Assembly (NCBI GenBank): GCA_022747635.1 | Contig: JAKTNV010000062.1 | Span: 753,501-817,500 of the forward strand | Source: Hetaerina americana | Lineage: Eukaryota; Arthropoda; Insecta; Odonata; Calopterygidae | Length of the DNA: 64,000 nucleotides | Direction: 5' to 3' | Shown here: positions 44,763 to 58,860 of the stretch, one piece after another | Layout of the letters: each line of letters opens with the position of its first letter | Numbering within the stretch: the stretch's first letter is position 1 | The notes under the pieces: model-generated | Database searches by the model: none | Told to the model about the DNA's origin: nothing | The model's input: the letters and a program-made list of their open reading frames with translations, nothing else | Position numbers and translations under genes: made by a program

Positions 44763-45855
44763 GAACCGAAAGTTTAAGTGATTAAGCGTGATCTTTGATT
44801 GAAGGTTCTGCAGCGTCTAATATTTTCGGAATTTCATTCGGTGCATTAAGCTTTTTTTGGACCAAGCATTTGGTTGTACTAATTCGTGGGAGTATGGCCA
44901 GACGCTTATCTTGAAAACTAGACTCAGTCGGTCATTGTTTGTTTCTCGTTCCTGCGTCAGTCAGTTCCTGAATACGGGCGAAAGAAAGAAACGGTTAGTT
45001 AAAAAAATAATCGTTCAACGCAATGCTTTAAATTACCAAACAACGATATACCTATCAGGAAAATAAAGATATTGACAATTAAACGCAACAACTGTTTCGA
45101 CTCCAATAGCAAGTGAACCACTTTCGCGAGATAAGGAAGCCGGGGACGGCCGATACGGCCCCATTCAACGCGGCTCATTATGTTCCGCGACGTTCCAAGA
45201 TGAGAGAGAGAGTGGAATTCCTCGCTCGATGATGGACACACGTGCGTATTTTTAGGCGCCAAGTAATCCATTCAAGAGGCGACGAGCAGTGAGTGAGTGC
45301 GCCGAGATGCATCGCCCGCCATCCACTTTCCCTCTTTAATCGAGCGCGACACGGGTGGAAGGGAAAGCAGTTCTCTTCCGAGATATTCATTACACACGAA
45401 CGGACCACAGCTTCCGAATCTGTTGACTGACTGAATTAACATCCCAGTCCGCATGCCTCCTCCCTCCACGGTCAGTTTCCTACGAACGCTTACATCATGT
45501 TCGACCGGGTCCCTTCTTCCACTTATATGAAAACAGGGTGGGACGGAATGGAATCCCTAGTTTCAAAAAAATAAGTGAAGAGAGCGCAGAGAAATTAGCG
45601 GATTGAGAGTAAGAAAGTTAGCGGGGAGAAACAACGCTATCTTTAGTAATCAGCATGCAGTGGTCGGATGAGCATCGAGACTGCGTACCAGAATCGTTCT
45701 CAAAAAATAATGATAGCGTGGTGGCGATTCAAAGGGCGTTGTGGTATGACTGGTCATGAAAGGCTCCTGATGCTATATATAGTATTACAAATATATAACA
45801 TACATGTATAATATAATATATACGCACATATGTGTGTGTAATCATATATAAGAAT
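44763..45855. other. No gene or repeat recognised
   Basis: Unique-looking sequence. Open frames up to 90 codons without motifs. Confidence 0.5.
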
Positions 45856-46330
45856 CCTAAAAACTTTGATATGGAGCGTAGCTATGTACGGTGCGGAAAC
45901 GTGGTCATTGAAGCAGGAGGATAGACGTAGACTGGAGGCTTTTGAAATGTGGGTGTGAAGAAGAATGGAGAAGGTGAAATGGACAGAGAAGAAAACAAAT
46001 GAGGAAGTACTTGGTATGGTGGGCGAAGAGAGGGGTTTGTTGGGAGAAATCCTATGGAGGCAGGAAAAGTGGATGAAGGGGGTATTGACCGGCAGTGGGA
46101 TGTTGAAGACTGTGATAGAGGGGAGAATGTTAGGCAAACGAGGAAACGGAAGGAACAGGATAGGGATGTTGGACGGGATGAAGGGAGGAAGAAAGTACTC
46201 AGAGATGAAGAGGGACCTGATGTAGAGTAGGATACTGGATTTTGTGTTTACTTAGGAATCACAAAATGTTTTAATTAGTAGATGTGTCCATCCAAAAACC
46301 TACCCTAACCGGTAGATTACCTAATAATAA
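45856..46330 (+). pseudogene. LINE-A C-terminal fragment with complete 3' UTR
   Basis: It begins inside VKTLIWSVAMYGAETWSLKQ. It carries TGA in place of a W codon (near 45957), then an open frame (45965-46225) to the normal end GRNRIGMLDGMKGG..MKRDLM. The 3' UTR ends TACCCTAACCGGTAGATTAC, then (TAA)n and (TA)n. Confidence 0.82.
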
Positions 46331-46335
46331 TAATG

Positions 46336-46577
<242 letters not shown>

Positions 46578-47330
46578 CGAGGGTCATCCGGAAAGTAGTA
46601 CCCGTTCGTGAAATAAAGACACAAAAGTAAATATTAACAAACATAAAAAATTTTATTTGAAAGAGGATACTTTAAACTACTTCTCAACATAATCTCCAAG
46701 CAAATTAAGGCATTTGTCATAACGTGTGACAAGTTTCTGTATTCCTGCTGCATAGTCCTTCGCCGCCAGCTCATTGAGATACGCGAGGGACCCATCTTGC
46801 ACAAATTTTTGCATAATGCAGATGGTGTTTAACAATTTCATGAACAATTGTTCGAGAAACATTGGGAAAATGCTCACAGATGTCATCAATTGTGACGCGC
46901 CGATCGTTCCTCACGAATTCGTCAACTGAGCTCACCAGTTGGTCTGTAATGACAGACGGTCTCCCCGAACGCTCATCGTCGTGTGTGTTCCCCCTCCCCA
47001 TGTTGAAGTTGCGACACCACCGCCGAACAGACGACTCGTCCATTACATTGTCTCCATACACCTCCTTTAATTGGCGATGAATATCACATGGGCGAACGTT
47101 TCTTGCATTGAGGAATTTAATCACTGCCCTCACTTCACAACTGGCGGCGTTCTCAATTTTTTTAAACATTGTAAACAATCACAGAAACAACACAGGCAAT
47201 GCTAGCGTCACGCAACTTGGCTCAGAGAAGGCAGACAAGCCACTGAAGCTATCTGACCTCGTCCAGCGGCTACTCGCGTCGTCAGCACTTCATGCGGCAC
47301 GAACGGGTACTACTTTCCGGATGACCCTCG
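46578..47330 (-). mobile_element. Internally deleted mariner element, 753 bp (twin of 24594-25346)
   Basis: Same termini, same internal deletion and same length as the first copy. The encoded N-terminal domains differ at one residue. It is embedded in (TA)n, and the flanks CACA and TGTG continue the inverted symmetry outward. Confidence 0.9.
46771..47178 (-). pseudogene. Mariner transposase N-terminal DNA-binding domain (twin)
   Basis: It encodes 135 residues, identical to the copy at 24746 except that DERSG replaces DERSE. It has two helix-turn-helix segments and ends at CARWVPRVSQ. The catalytic core is absent, and the C-terminal LVTRYDKCLNLLGDYVEK is preserved out of frame (46677-46770). 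Two non-identical chromosomal sites carrying the same truncation mean that the deleted form itself was mobilised by a complete transposase elsewhere. Confidence 0.85.
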
Positions 47331-47334
47331 TGTG

Positions 47335-47569
<235 letters not shown>

Positions 47570-47790
47570 GTATGCGCTTGTGTATACATACATGTATAGT
47601 AAAAAAGGAGCACTTCACCCACAAGCCCATTAAAATTGATTCGAGAGATGGTCGAGGCCGATGTTATGTGGAAATCCATTCGTGAAGCACGAAGGAATAA
47701 TCAAGAAGACTTCGCGTTTCGACGCGAATGAATTTATTGTTACTGTGGGCTAGTTTCGCCCCACCGTAGCATTCATTATCTGAAATCCTT
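47570..47790 (-). repeat. Possible PLE terminus
   Basis: The minus strand has AATGA, then GCTACGGTGGGGC, which folds (GCT/GGC with a wobble), then GAAAC. This is a loose form of the hammerhead-like layout beside a (TA)n array. No second arm is found. Confidence 0.3.
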
Positions 47791-48909
47791 GATTCTTCCT
47801 TTGAGCTTTACATTTTAAATTTGCTTTTTTTATACAAGCACTAAAAGAAACAGAAGAAATATTGTCGTTAAATTCACGGACGGTTGACGTTCCGGGGCCA
47901 GGAGGCGACCCCTTTATCAGCAGAAGGGCGCCAAATGTAAGTGTATGTATGCGTATGCGTATATACATAGGCATATTCATTAGAAGACTCAGGTGCCAAA
48001 ATATGCAATATTGAAATTTGTTCTCGCGGGTACAGAACGGTTTCGAAGGCGCACCCCTCCCCCTTATTTTTGGCCACCCCTTCCTGAAATAATAATAAAA
48101 TAATCAAGCCGAGCTCGCACACAAGCCGCGTTCCGCAGAATCCCGTTCATCCACACCTTGCGTATAAAAACCGCCGTGGGGGGGGCATCTGGCGGCGGCC
48201 CGGCCGTCCGTCCGTCCATCCGTCCCTTTGAACAAGAAAGCAACGGCGAGCGAGGCAGGCGGGCGGCAGCATCGTCAAATAACGGTTTTTTTTTAATGAC
48301 CCGAACTCGCGCAGGATGGAGGTGGGAGGGAGGGGGTGGAACAGATCGACTGCGCGAGCAGGAAAGAATCCCTAACGACCTTCAGCCTAATAAACCTTTT
48401 ACACAACAAGTCGAAGGGACGAGGGCGGGTGTGTGTGTGTACCTTTGAATAATGCATTCCTTTCAACTTCCCCCCTCCCCCATTCCCGCCCCGCTCCTGT
48501 CCAAAAATCGTTTCGCTTCGACTTACGGATGATGGAGGACATGGTAGCCCCGGTGAAAAGGACCCAAGGGTCGGAGGGGTGTGTATTGGGGGGGGGATTG
48601 GGTGGGATGCAAAGAGGAGAGATGGGGATTCAATTTCCCACCTACCCCTTCTTCCGGCCGTAATTCACGAAGAGACCGGAAAAACTGATAGATTAATTAT
48701 TTCTATAAAATCTGGACGGTGCTATGGATGATGACGAAACCTATATTCGCATCCACAGATAAATGTTTCACCGCCATTTTTTCAAACAAGGGAACGTGAT
48801 CGCACAATGCCGTGCACACAAAGAGATTATTTATGGGGCTTTGAAAAACAATACTTCTCTTGGCTTGGCTTTGGTGAGGTTCACACGCTAATCGGTCTTA
48901 TTGGTACTT
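47791..48909. other. No gene seen; GC-rich from about 48160
   Basis: Purine/G-rich tracts and short frames only. Confidence 0.5.
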
Positions 48910-48970
48910 ATATTATTATTATTATTGGTATTCCTCCGGTTGAGGTAGGTTTTGGATGGACACAAGCTAG
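48910..48970 (-). mobile_element. LINE-A 3' terminal scrap
   Basis: The complement reads GTGTCCATCCAAAACCTACC, TCAACCGGAGGAATACC and then (AAT)n. This is the last ~60 nt of the LINE-A 3' UTR with its microsatellite tail. Confidence 0.7.
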
Positions 48971-50985
48971 AATGACGGAAAGGCAAAAAGACAAATTCCT
49001 CGTCTCTCAAGACCTAATTATAAACCAACAACAGCACCGATCAGGAAACTGAGGTAATAAAAGATACTTTAAACACCTTATACGAGTATTATTTGGGAAA
49101 AGTTATTCCACTGGATATCACATATTATTTTCAAAGGCAGCTCAAGAGAAGCATTGACCACTCGAGGCCGTGCCACCAATGCGCCTCACACTGATTGATT
49201 CATCGGCTCGGATTGAAACAAATCGTCATCAGTTCGTAACCATCGCGTCGTGTCCCTCGTCGTCCAATCGCGCTGATGCATCGCGTCTTTAATGCCTCAA
49301 AACTACAAATGCTAAACGAAGAGAGTATGCGATGAGGAAATTATGAAATGCCTATGCAAATGAAGGGCCTATGCTAATCTGAAATGAAAGGTTAATAGCC
49401 ACGTTATACAGAATAATAAGCGCCTAAGACACTTCAACGCACAGATATTAATATTAAAAAGACCGGAAATTGGAAATCGATTGATTCATTGGGCGATAGT
49501 GAAAGAAACCATTTCGCCAAAAGTTGGACATTTCCAATCGTTTCATAATAAATAGCGTACCATTTAAATATAATTACCTTCAGGCCATGACTTTCCAATA
49601 GCTTTACAAAACTCTCCACTATTTCAAAACTTAAATATGGAAATTATTTGAAACCTTTAAGGCCGTCGATTGGCATTAGTTGGAAAATTTGAAATAACCC
49701 GAATGCGCGGTTCCAAATTGAGCCGAACCGTGTCGCATTAACGAGATCAATAACTTTTCCAAACCGCCGACGTACTTTTCTTCCGGACGATTCAACGTTT
49801 GGACCATCATCGCCGGTCCTTCATTCTCTTTCGGGGGAGACATCACTCGGGGTCGGTGGTTGGTGTTGGGGTCCCTCACGCCGTCTGGGTCGCACGAAGG
49901 CTCTTTCAGAGGGCAGTCCGGTGGCACTTTTACGACAATTTATTGAAAGAGTTAAACTCGCGCGCTCATTTAATACCCCGTGATTCTGGAAAAGGCCGCC
50001 GGAAAGTCGCTTACGTATCTTGTTTAGGAAACGACGACCCAAGCAAAAGAGGAATGTTAATGAAAACATCTCGGATCAAAAGAGCTGGAGAAGTAAACGA
50101 GAGAATTAAGGAGAAATGGCCGCGTATGAACACGGAAAAATTCGACATAAAGTCTGAGAGAATCACCCTTTTTAAAAAATGTTCATTGTTTTTTTTACAA
50201 TCGCCGTCTCGCCAAGTACCTCTCTCTTCCTCACTCGCATGTCGCACACCGAATAAATAAGCAAACACGTTCGCCAGAAGGAATTCGGGAAAAATAAAGA
50301 ACCCATCAATGAGGAAATTAACAACCCTTCCTTGGATGCCTCGAGACATCTCACTCAACTTATCACCTCTCCACTCGCAGCAGGGAGAGGGAGGGGCATT
50401 TTCAAATCTGCTTCCCGAAGGGTGGAGGGGATGGGACGCACATTTTCAGGAAGCCCGAGAGATACGTTAAGGTGTCACTTGAGGTCGATTTCTTCCTCCC
50501 CTCAAAAGGAACTAAGTGAAGGATTGCCCAGTGCAGTGTCCTCTCTCCCGCCTGAACAAAAATACGCCGATCTCACATCCAACCCCACCCCCCCCCCTCG
50601 CCCCCTTCGCCCCCAAATGCCCATCCATCCTTACATTCCGTCGCCAAAACCCCGGGTAAAAAAACGCCACCTTCGCGGAGGAGTTCCGAGGAGGGAAAAA
50701 ACGAGAAAGCCATGCAAAAAGCGAACGCTGGGGAATGCGAGGAGATAGAAAAATGTGAAAAAGAGAAATGTAGGAGCGGGGGAGGGGGGAAAGGCGGTCA
50801 GAGAAGGACTTCGATCCACAGGGGAAGATCGTCCGGAATGTTGTCAAAGGAAAAGGAAACGGAATTGAGATGTGAGAAACACATTGAAAAATCAGTTATT
50901 TGCACTGAAACGCATTGAAAGATAAAGAAATATCATTAAAAAGTGAATTTAAATCAATTAAAATATACCATATAATAGAAAACAC
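48971..50985. other. No gene or repeat recognised
   Basis: The frames of 115-153 codons at 49799-50358 overlap on both strands and have no recognisable domain. Confidence 0.5.
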
Positions 50986-51295
<310 letters not shown>

Positions 51296-52559
51296 TATGG
51301 TATTCGCACGTTCAGCTGAGGTGATCTGGGCGAGAAACAACGTCCACTTCTGTTTGCCATGGACAGGGCCATCCACCACCGAAGGACAAGACGATCTTCT
51401 GGGGATTTTTGAGGGTTTGGGGGTTTGGGGGGGGGGATTCTGGGGACGTTTGGGGATTTACGTACTGGAGTAAGGAGAATTTCCAGACGCAAGAGCGAGG
51501 CACCGCGAAAAAGGCGGGGAACACGAGAGGAACACCAAGTGGCACCCTTCGAGCGCGTCCCTTGTCGTCGTGCTCCCGATGCAAACACCATGGCCATCTT
51601 CTCCAGCCTCGCGTTTCCGTCGCATTCGAAAGACGCACCAGCGAGCAAACGCACGCGCCGTCGCCGTCACGCATGACGGACATCGAATCAGGGCTCGCAT
51701 GCCACATGGCGACATCAAACGCACACAGCCCAGGGGTGATTAAAACTAATGCGCGCACTGATGTTAAGCACAGACGCAGCCAGGGGGTGGGGGCAGATAA
51801 ACGTCCGACCCTGGGGGGGGGGCAGTTAGAGGAGAGGAGGGGAGGGGAGATGGAGAAGAGAGGGCCCGAGAAAGGGAGGAGATTGGAGGACTTCCTCTAA
51901 AAGGAGAACTCATTTCCATTCCAATCGGAAACGCTGCGAGTGCCCGGTAATAAAATTCCCCAGTTTCCATCCCCTCTCTCCTGCCCTCCCCCGACTCTCA
52001 CCTTTCACCTCCCCCACCCCCCTCTCTCCCTCGAATAAACTTCCCCTTCTCCGCCGCGACACGCCCCTTTCCCTTTCCCCTCACCCCCCCCCCCAAAAAA
52101 AACCACCCCTTTCACCGGGCAACACGCTCTCTCCGCCCTGTATCAAAGATGAAGGGAAGGAGCGAAGGGTGAAGCGGGGAGAGGGGTTCGGGGGGGATGA
52201 GGGAGGGTGAGAGAGAGAGAGGCCTTTCGGCAAAGACTTCCTTCCTTTCCCCTCCCTCCCGCATTCGACTCCCTTCCGCTCTCCTTCGCCATACCCCCAA
52301 CCCCCCCATCCGCCCTAAAGCCCTTAACCCTTGAAGAACAGGGGTGACGGTGGAGGCGATGGTGGCAAGAAGGAGGAGGCCAATGTCAAAGTGACGCCGA
52401 AATGCGATCTGTAAACGGGAAATAACGAAAATATTTTACACTGTCGCGGCGATTCAAATTTTGCTTTTAAATCACTTGGCAATTAAGTGCATTAGTCCCT
52501 GCGGAGTGCTCTAATTTTTGGAGGTTAAACAGAAGCGCATCCTATGAGCACGTCGACAC
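51296..52559. other. No gene seen; C- and G-rich tracts
   Basis: Open frames up to 163 codons overlap on four frames and owe their length to base composition. Confidence 0.5.
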
Positions 52560-52810
52560 ACACTTTCGCCCTTTCGGCTTTTCCAAGACTCCACAAAGGC
52601 TCCCTGGTGGGCGGCGGAAGGCCCTGAAGGGTATTATTATTCGTGCAAGCTTCTTGGACGGCTGGACTTAGGGTCCCATGTTGGAATCCTTAGAGGGAGG
52701 ATTTCACTTTTGGGAATAGGAATAATAGTCTGCTGGTGCCAAACCAGGACTGTAACCGTGTTGGGGATTCGTCGCGATGTCGTTTCAGAAGGTCTTCGCA
52801 AGCAGACACA
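52560..52810 (+). repeat. Unclassified dispersed repeat R1, copy 2
   Basis: AAAGGCTCCCTGGTGGGCGG, AGGGTCCCAT, GAGGGAGGA, TTCACTTTT, and GTCGCGATGTCG match 29515-29770 in order. Same orientation, moderately diverged. Confidence 0.6.
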
Positions 52811-55289
52811 CTCGACTCTGCTCTTTCGGTCATCCGTCCGTTCGGGAGGACGAGTTTAGCGGAGTTCCTTCGCATCACCAAATTGGCATTGATCAATGGT
52901 GTCCACTGTCACTGTCTTATATCAATGCCAACAATACGATATCTGCGATCATGCGCACGCTTAGCCGTCGGTCTGAATTCAGCACTTCACGCACACGTCA
53001 TGGGCAAATTGCCAACGATAATCTTCGCACAAACCTAGTGCGTATGATTCTTGATGGTGATGGGTAGTTAATGAGTGGGGCGAATGAAGGGAGGAATTGT
53101 GAGGAGGTGGGTGTTGTGAGAAGGGGATGGTGTCGGCCATTGACGGGCTCAGTGTGTATGGTGGGATTGCCGTCATCGGAATGTATGTTGAGGTGTTTTA
53201 GTGCGGTCTGGGCGCAGAGAAGAGAGGGCAATTATCAACGAAGGCCACGGCTCATGAAACATGGACATATAGAAAGGCCATTTATGGCACACATCTCTAC
53301 AAACAATCACACCTACACTCCTACTTCCACGGCGTCACTTGGGATGGCTAAGGTTTGTATTTATTCAAAACAATTTCATGTAACAGTGATCGCTATATGT
53401 TCGTCATCACGACCCAATCTTTTCCTCGCACCTTCCAGCAGGTCACCGGCTGCCTGGCTGTGAAGTGTCAAAGGTCAACAGGTTCACGTCCCGATCTATC
53501 AAATGTGGAATGACTAGATGTGACAAATACAGAGTTAGAGAGTTTAGAACTTCAGACAGAGAGGATGCTAATTATATTTAGTGCATTAGAGAATATTTGC
53601 ATTACTTAAAAAATAATATAGAGCGTAACCTACATTACTTAATCACTTATTAATACGATATTACGCAATCATGGATGAGACAAATATTTACTGCTCAAGT
53701 ACTCAACGAAAAACGCATACGGTTATAAATAGCGGCGACATATAGTACTATGAGCCTCGGATGGCGTTGAAGGCTTTCCCGAGGACAGGTGGCATTATTA
53801 CACGAGAGCGGGAACAGAGATGGGTTCGAGCGAAAATTCGAAGTCTCAGGAATTTCATATTTTTCATGAATCTTCCGAAATACAACTTTTCTTTCCGTTA
53901 AATGAATTTCCTTTTGAGGCGGCAAATGTAAGCTCCTCGCTCGCTTGGTTGTTAAACGAAAAAACACAGCATGCTTCTCTTAAGCACCGACAGATAAGGA
54001 AATCAAAAAAAGATATATTCCGAGTGGTATGTAATCGAGGATAAATTGGATCCTCAGTGAATGCAAACGAAAAAGGTTGGTTAACCACGACATATTCACT
54101 CTTAATCTCGAATTAACTGTTTAAAAATAGCCAGCAAATCTCATTTACCCCGTTGTAGTGTGTTCGAGGCACACAAATGTAAAGGCAGAGGCTGACTCCC
54201 CCTTATTACGAACTTCTTTGAATATTTTTTACGGTCCAGATTACTCCATTGTTCCTCGGGAGTCGCTGAAGTCGGTATTTTATTGAAGTGCGAAGTGCTC
54301 GTAAAAAAATATACAAAAACTTTGGCCGTTCGCCATGAAAGTTGAATTGACACAAGACCTCGCCATAAGTTAACCGATTCGGGAGGTCGAAATGAAAATC
54401 TGGCGTATCCAAGTCAACAAAAAATAGCCTTTGGCAAGGAGTAACCCTCCGAAAAGCACTCGCGCCATATCTTAAACTTTTTTTGTGCGCGCGCGTCGAT
54501 TCAGGGAAGCGAACGAATGGATGGATGCCATAATATTCGAAATGAAACGCCCATTCCGCCTCGGTCGGCATGATATGTTTCGCAAACTGGATAAATAACA
54601 CGGGCCCGGAGAAATGAAAAACAACTCGGCTCTTTCGTGGGGTTTCGATGACGCATTGGTTTGCGAAAGTAACGATGACTTGGGAAGTGACATGCTCGAC
54701 GCAGTCCCGAAGAAGGCGACCTCTCCGCTGAGGTCATTACGATTTCTCTCCACCTTTCATTTTTCCATCCGACGTGGTCCAGGCCGACGGCGGAAGTTAA
54801 CGGTCGCCACTGACGTGACGCGGATTTTAACAGCAGTCGTTCAAAGTGCTATTTGCAACAGAAGACCCTCTATTCGCGGATTCGGTTTCTGCCGTCGTAT
54901 TCACGAGACAGCGTGGGCAATGTAACAGCGTACTGTACTCAATGGAGGGCGCTATGATTTCCAAAAGTCTGCAGGCAGTCGGAGATGATGCGTCGAGAAT
55001 CGAGGATTGGTGACAATTCAGACGGCAGAGTTTTGCAAATAATAATATGAACGACAACGAAGATAAAGGTTGAAGGAAAGATCATAATTCGAGGATTGAA
55101 ACTAGAGCAGGCGAAATCCTTCATTTCCAACCTTGGCAGCGGTACACCGGTACTTGAGGTGGAAGAAGTTCAAACGACATCAAGGAGCGAAGAACAGCTC
55201 AAGACAAGAAGGTGTCCATAAAGAAGGAGCTACAACTACAATGTTCAAGGAACAATTAAGGTAGCAAACAAGGAATTAGTGCGCCAAAA
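52811..55289. other. No gene or repeat recognised
   Basis: The frames up to 131 codons (52736-53463, 54206-54601) have no recognised domain. Confidence 0.45.
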
Positions 55290-55680
55290 CATCATCAGGA
55301 TCTTTGAACTATATGGATGGGAGACATGAAATATTGGAGACGTTGATCAGGGTGAACAATGGGAGAATCTTTGGAAACATGGTGAGAGGAGAATGATGGG
55401 GAGTACATTGATGGAGAATGTGATAGGAACGAGGAAATATATTTAAAGAAGTACGATGAGGAGCGTGGTAAGGAGAGAAATCCATAGCAAAGAAGAACTA
55501 GATTGATCGGACACACACCCTGAGGCATGAAAAGGTAAGTTAGAAACTAAAAGAAGGGCGAATGGAAGGGGAAATCCCGCCAGGAAGGCCAAGAGAAGAG
55601 TGAAAACCCAAGATATCCATCCCGAGAAGAGGGAATATTAATTGACACTGAATAGAGAAGAAAGAAATGGACTGCAGTAC
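55290..55680 (+). pseudogene. Strongly decayed LINE C-terminal relic
   Basis: Purine-rich text with AAGAAGAACTAGATTGATCG, ACACACCCTGAGGCATG and AGGGCGAATGGAAGGGGAAA recalls the order at 33290-33420 (AGAAGAACTAGATGAATGG..GGCAGAATTGAAGGGAAG). The frames are destroyed. Confidence 0.35.
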
Positions 55681-58419
55681 CATTATTTGAATTGAAGCAC
55701 GGAAGATGACGATGTTTATATGTCATCGAAAAATGACAGCATCGTGCATTGCAACTTTATCCATTTTTTGTACTCTTTCTCTTCCTTGCCTCCTCGTAAT
55801 CTTTCATCGCCGGCAAATGTTCCTCCGTCACCATTTTATTTAGAAGTATTATTGCACACGATTCATAAATATAGCATTACTAAAGGCATGCATGCATACA
55901 TGCGATACGCAATGAGGGCTCGCTAATATCCGCCGTTAGACGTCCCTCCAGTCTCGGAGGTAATGTTGACACGCGGAAACGGCAGAATGCTGGTCTTATT
56001 ATAAAAATAAGGTGTAGTTAATCAGCGGTTTTCTCCAGAGCAGCGATGGGATCTTTCACCCTTAAGTTTATTTTGCTCGGAATGGAGCATTGCTTTGTGA
56101 AAGAAATGTGACATGGGGCACTCGGGCGACGTCGAGAGCGCACAAACACAAAGGCAAATACAATAATGAGGTCAACCACCTCCGTAATTCGCAAATTAGC
56201 TCGACTCGACTCCGCCTGAGTACGTGCTGAGTGAGAAATGAGAGCGATTGGCCACGGGAGGAGGGGGAGGGCGGCGACGGCCCGCAATAATAATGCGGGC
56301 GGAGCACGACGAATGCCACGCCGCATTATCGTCGAATGAGCGACGGACGACATTCCCACTTAATTTCAAGTGGGTTTCAGCGAATATCAAAAGAGGGTGA
56401 AAAACGCTCCCCCAAAAAACTAAGGAATAAATTCATAACATTGAGAGTATGGTACGCGATAATTTTGAAATGGTGGAGAATGGAATCTCCGCATACCATG
56501 GAATGGAATCCAGCCGTCCCTACCTTAAAAAAATACTTATATCAGTTTAATAAAATGAATTTCCACAAGGTTGAGCCGGGAACAATTGAATACTTATATC
56601 ATATTTTCCCTCTGTTCAACGGCATCTTCGAGAGGCACTCATTACGGGGTAATTCGTCCATTGCATACCTGCGTACGTGAAGTACGTAGAGCCCTAGGGT
56701 CGATCGACACATCTCCTTAACATTTTTTTTAACACGAGAGAGCTACCTGCTCCATTTTGCCTCGGAGTAATCTGATAACCTCGCGCGATTAAAAAAATAC
56801 GGCGCGGGGCGTCGGTCGGCCCCGTCCTCACGGGCCCTTTAAGGGGGCGCTGCAGAATGAATATTTCACAAAACCCTTAGTACGGAATGAACACCGCCAT
56901 CATTCCACACCCCCACCCCCTCCCCACCATTCTCAAAAACGAGAAGAATCCACCCCGCCCGCACCGCCGAGGGCGAAAGGGGAAGGAGGGAGGGAATGAA
57001 AAAAATGAAACTTCATTTTCGCGCGAGACGCGACGGGAAGGAAATATTCAACAATGTTCCGTCGGAGTAAAAAGGAATGAGAGGAGAGGGAGGAAGATTG
57101 GAAGGCGGAGGGAGGGAGAAATTTCAAGCGGCGGGGGTGGGGAGGGATGCGAGGGACGGGGGAGGGTGAGAGAGGACGCGGAGAAGAGGAGAGGACAAAA
57201 GGGACGGAGGGAAATAAAAGGGAAGGCCTTCGTGGAGCGACATTCAGAAGCCAAAGCTGTCGGGGCGTATTTTCTCGAGGGACAAAGCCGTTTTTTGGGA
57301 CCGCTGCCCCTCTCGGAAAAATCATGAGGAGAAAAAATAAATAATATATATATATATACATATGTATACGCGAGTATATATGAGTATATGCATGGCCGAA
57401 CATGTCCCTCGTTTGGGGAGCGAAAAGATGCAGGGGTCAGCCGACACCGACGTCCTGAACATGGTAATAAATAATCTTTTTCGGAGATGTTATTTTTTTT
57501 TAAACTCTATAGGGTGGAGTGGGTGTTGGTGGCCGTGGAAACTGAAAATGGGTCCAGCTTGGGATGGAAGGGTGGAGGGGAGGGGGTGGGAGGGACGCAT
57601 GCAACTTAAAGGGGAGGCGGGAGAGAGAGAGAGAGAGAGCGGGTGGGTGGGGGTTGTGTCGCCGTGAGTTTATTGAAGAAAGGAAACGGTGATCAAGGAC
57701 GGTGCGCTGTACACACACACACCGCACACAAAGGGCTGGCTGGCTGTCGTGCACGTGAAAGAGCGCCGTTGAGCCTAAATTTGAATTTATGGCTCCTCCC
57801 AAGGGGTGAGCAATCGTGAGCATTGGCCCGGCAAGGGGTCCGAATGGTCGAAGCCGCATCGGGAGTGCTCGATGTTTTTCTTTATTATATTTCTGTAACA
57901 TCGATTCATCTCTCAGCAAACATTATGGGCATTGAGAATTCCGCGGAGTTGACTCCAGTAGTGGACCACCTGCCTTGAAATAATCTCCGTTGGCCACGGC
58001 GAGGCGTACTTTCTTAGACTAACGGGACGATGTCTCTCTCCGTCGAGAGAGAGAGAGGGAGAGACGCGTATTCGACGCACGACTCCCACGCGAGAATTCA
58101 AACCAAGACCACGTTAGACTCGAATTAGTCTCACGTCGCATTTCGATCGGCTTTCGGTCTAATGAAAAAATTTCGGTAATGGCGCTCATCTGCTCTTGTG
58201 CATTTCGTATCGAAAGGATTGGATTTGTGAAGTTTTCAAAACACGTTCTCACAATTAGGTACTTAACATTGGTTGTGAGAAAAGGAATATAAATACCTTC
58301 TTAAGACAGGTATGAAATTGAAGCAGTTATTATTTTTAATAATAATGAATAACACAACATTTAAGAATGCATGTCATTCACAAGTAATATACATATATCC
58401 CTGAAATGCATTCGATGCA
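55681..58419. other. No gene seen; G-rich 56940-57240
   Basis: Frames up to 156 codons lie in the purine-rich block and its complement. A (GA)n tract lies near 57640 and GAGA near 58045. Confidence 0.5.
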
Positions 58420-58860
58420 AACAAAACCAAGGTTATAAGACTTTCCGGAAATAGAAGGGCTAAGCTAAACATTAAAATAGGAGGGCAAAAACTAGAGCAG
58501 GTAGAACAGTTTACGTATCTCGGTAGTGTCTTGGACCAACACGGTCAAAGTAGTAGGGACGTAAGGAGAAGAATTGCGATAAGCAAAGAGGCTTTCACAA
58601 GGAGGAGGGAGTTGATGACGGGGACGTTGAGTAAGGATGTTAAGAAAAGACTCGTAAAAACTTTGATATGGAGCGTAGCTATGTACAGTGCGGAAACGTG
58701 TTCATTGTAGCAGGAGGATAGACGTAGATTGGAGGCTTTTGAAATGTGGGAGTGGAGAAGAAAAGAGATGGAAGGAGGTAGGAATAATAGATGCAAAGCA
58801 TGTTGAATGGCAGTGGGATGTTGAAGAATACGGCGACATAGAGGGGAGAACGGCAAGGGA
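58420..58860 (+). pseudogene. LINE-A RT-thumb and C-terminal fragment
   Basis: It runs from the KTKVIRLSGN region through [20 protein letters not shown] to KTLIWSVAMYSAETCSL, where a TAG (near 58709) follows. After EAFEMWEW the sequence collapses by deletions to scraps (WQWDVEEYGDIEGRTA). It lacks a 3' end. Confidence 0.75.

Noticed and set aside
47705..47735. Hammerhead-like reading of GAAGACTTCGCG..CGCGAATG
   Set aside because: The stem is fine, but the required GAAA after it is absent (AATG).
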